Of a stretch of 7,061 nt of DNA, positions 6,197 through 7,061 are shown piece by piece. Numbering within the stretch: position 1 is the stretch's first letter; the number at the start of each line of letters is the position of its first letter. Below the pieces are notes generated by a model. The model made no database searches. It worked only from the letters and a program-made list of their open reading frames with translations, and was not told where the DNA came from. Both the position numbers and the translations under genes were made by a program. This DNA comes from Oscillospiraceae bacterium. GTDB lineage: Bacteria > Bacillota > Clostridia > Oscillospirales > Ruminococcaceae. The DNA is taken from positions 1 to 7,061 of the forward strand of contig JAQXNQ010000091.1 in assembly GCA_029098085.1 (NCBI GenBank), written 5' to 3'.

Positions 6197-7061
6197 AAGG
6201 CATGCCAGGCGGCCGCGGCGGCGTTCCGCCCAAGCTGCATATGAAGCCCTCGGCCATCATTCTGCGGCTGGGCAAATACCTGTTCCGGTTCAAGGGACTG
6301 CTGCTGACAGCCGGCCTTCTGACCCTGAGCAGCAACCTGCTGGCCCTGCTGGGCCCGTCCCTGTCCGGCTCGGCCATCGACGCCCTGTCTCTGGGCAAAG
6401 GGCAGGTGGACTTTGAAAAGGTGTTCTTCTACTGCGGACTGATGGCCCTGTTCTATGTGGCCTCGGCGGCGCTGTCCTATGTGCTGTCGCTGGTGATGAT
6501 CCGCCTGTCCCAGCATGTGACCTACAGCATGCGCCGGGATCTGTTCAATCACCTGGCCGACCTGCCGGTTTCCTATTTTGACCGGCACCAGACCGGCGAC
6601 ATCCTCAGCCGCATCTCCTACGACATCGACACGGTGAACACCTCCCTGTCCAACGATTTCCTGCAGATCTGCACCAGTCTGATCACTATCACCGGCTCCT
6701 TCATCATGATGGCCCGCATCGCGCCGCTGCTGCTGCCGGTCTTTCTGGTGACCATTCCCATCTCGATTCTGCTGACCCGCTACCGCTCCAAAAAGGTGCG
6801 GCCTCTGTTCAGCATCCGCTCGGCCAAGCTGGGCGAGCTCAACGGCTACACCGAGGAGTCCATCTCCGGCCAGAAGACCATCAAGGCCTACCATCAGGAG
6901 GAGACCATGCGCCGCCGGTTCGCCGAAAAGAACGACGAGGCGGTGGAGGCCTACTATAAGGCTGAGTACTACGCCGCCGCCAACGGCCCGTCGGTGAACT
7001 TCATCAACAACCTGTCCCTGTCCCTGATTTCGGTGCTGGGCGCCATCTTCTTCCTGCAGGG
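6193..7061 (+). CDS. ABC exporter half-transporter B (3' end outside the window)
   Basis: The first 289 residues of a second type-1 ABC exporter half, expected to pair with half A. The start ATG 6193 overlaps the preceding stop (ATGA) and has a strong AGGAGGAGGTG site (6177-6187) 5 bases ahead. A short Gly-rich, positively charged cytosolic tail (MKGMPGGRGG) precedes a first membrane helix at about 36-58; further helices lie near 79-102, 158-176, 178-196 and from 272 to the edge. The coupling-helix segment YFDRHQTGDILSRISYDIDTV (starting at 128) and the GQKTIKAYHQE segment (226-236) are typical of MsbA/BmrA/TM288-like exporters. The ATP-binding domain is not in the window, so its catalytic residues cannot be seen. 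By analogy with known heterodimers it should carry the catalytic Glu and switch His missing from half A. Confidence 0.93.
   Translation, partial: MKGMPGGRGGVPPKLHMKPSAIILRLGKYLFRFKGLLLTAGLLTLSSNLLALLGPSLSGSAIDALSLGKGQVDFEKVFFYCGLMALFYVASAALSYVLSLVMIRLSQHVTYSMRRDLFNHLADLPVSYFDRHQTGDILSRISYDIDTVNTSLSNDFLQICTSLITITGSFIMMARIAPLLLPVFLVTIPISILLTRYRSKKVRPLFSIRSAKLGELNGYTEESISGQKTIKAYHQEETMRRRFAEKNDEAVEAYYKAEYYAAANGPSVNFINNLSLSLISVLGAIFFLQ

Noticed and set aside
6127..6894. A 255-codon minus-strand frame opposite ABC half B.
   Set aside because: It has the same low-information His/Gln/Gly/Asp-rich composition and overlaps a clear ABC transporter membrane domain on the + strand.
1..7061. CRISPR arrays, tRNA or rRNA genes, insertion sequences, attachment sites or long direct repeats.
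   Set aside because: None was seen on reading both strands; the window consists of ordinary chromosomal operons with uniform base composition.

Overview
The window is GC-rich (by eye about 60% or more). Its genes are tightly packed, with strong AGGAGG-type ribosome binding sites, ATGA start/stop overlaps, sigma-A-like promoters and at least one probable TTG start. Together with the gene content (GH95-like glycosidase, AEC permease, MarR regulator followed by two half-size ABC exporters) this suggests a high-GC Clostridia gut-type Firmicute, for example of the Oscillospiraceae/Ruminococcaceae. That assignment is inference; no rRNA or marker gene is present.

Layout. (1) 1-246, + strand: the last 81 codons of an unrecognised protein. 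(2) 256-2652, + strand: a complete, apparently cytoplasmic glycoside hydrolase of the (alpha/alpha)6 six-hairpin class, most like GH95, directly behind gene 1 and probably in the same operon. (3) 2653-2806: a convergent intergenic region with one very strong hairpin that can terminate both the glycosidase operon and the opposing permease. (4) 2807-3718, - strand: an AEC-family (auxin efflux carrier) permease. (5) 3719-4001: a divergent control region. It holds a good sigma-A promoter for the permease, a near-consensus sigma-A promoter for the rightward operon, and a perfect 6-2-6 palindrome just downstream of that second promoter, which is the likely operator. (6) 4002-7061 and beyond, + strand: MarR-type regulator, ABC exporter half A (complete) and ABC exporter half B (cut by the window end). 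The three genes are linked by two ATGA overlaps.

How the genes work together. The regulator and the two ABC half-transporters form a classic self-regulated exporter operon: the MarR protein probably represses from the palindrome and releases when it meets an inducer, and the two half-transporters form a heterodimeric efflux pump. Half A carries substitutions at two catalytic positions (Asp for the Walker B Glu, Gln for the switch His). This predicts an asymmetric pump with one degenerate and one competent ATP site, the competent one using the Walker motifs of half B. The glycosidase block is a separate transcription unit concerned with carbohydrate breakdown. The permease is transcribed alone.

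Nothing here looks like a wholly new system. The points most worth following are the asymmetric exporter, its operator, the cysteine-rich regulator and the divergent GH95-like enzyme.
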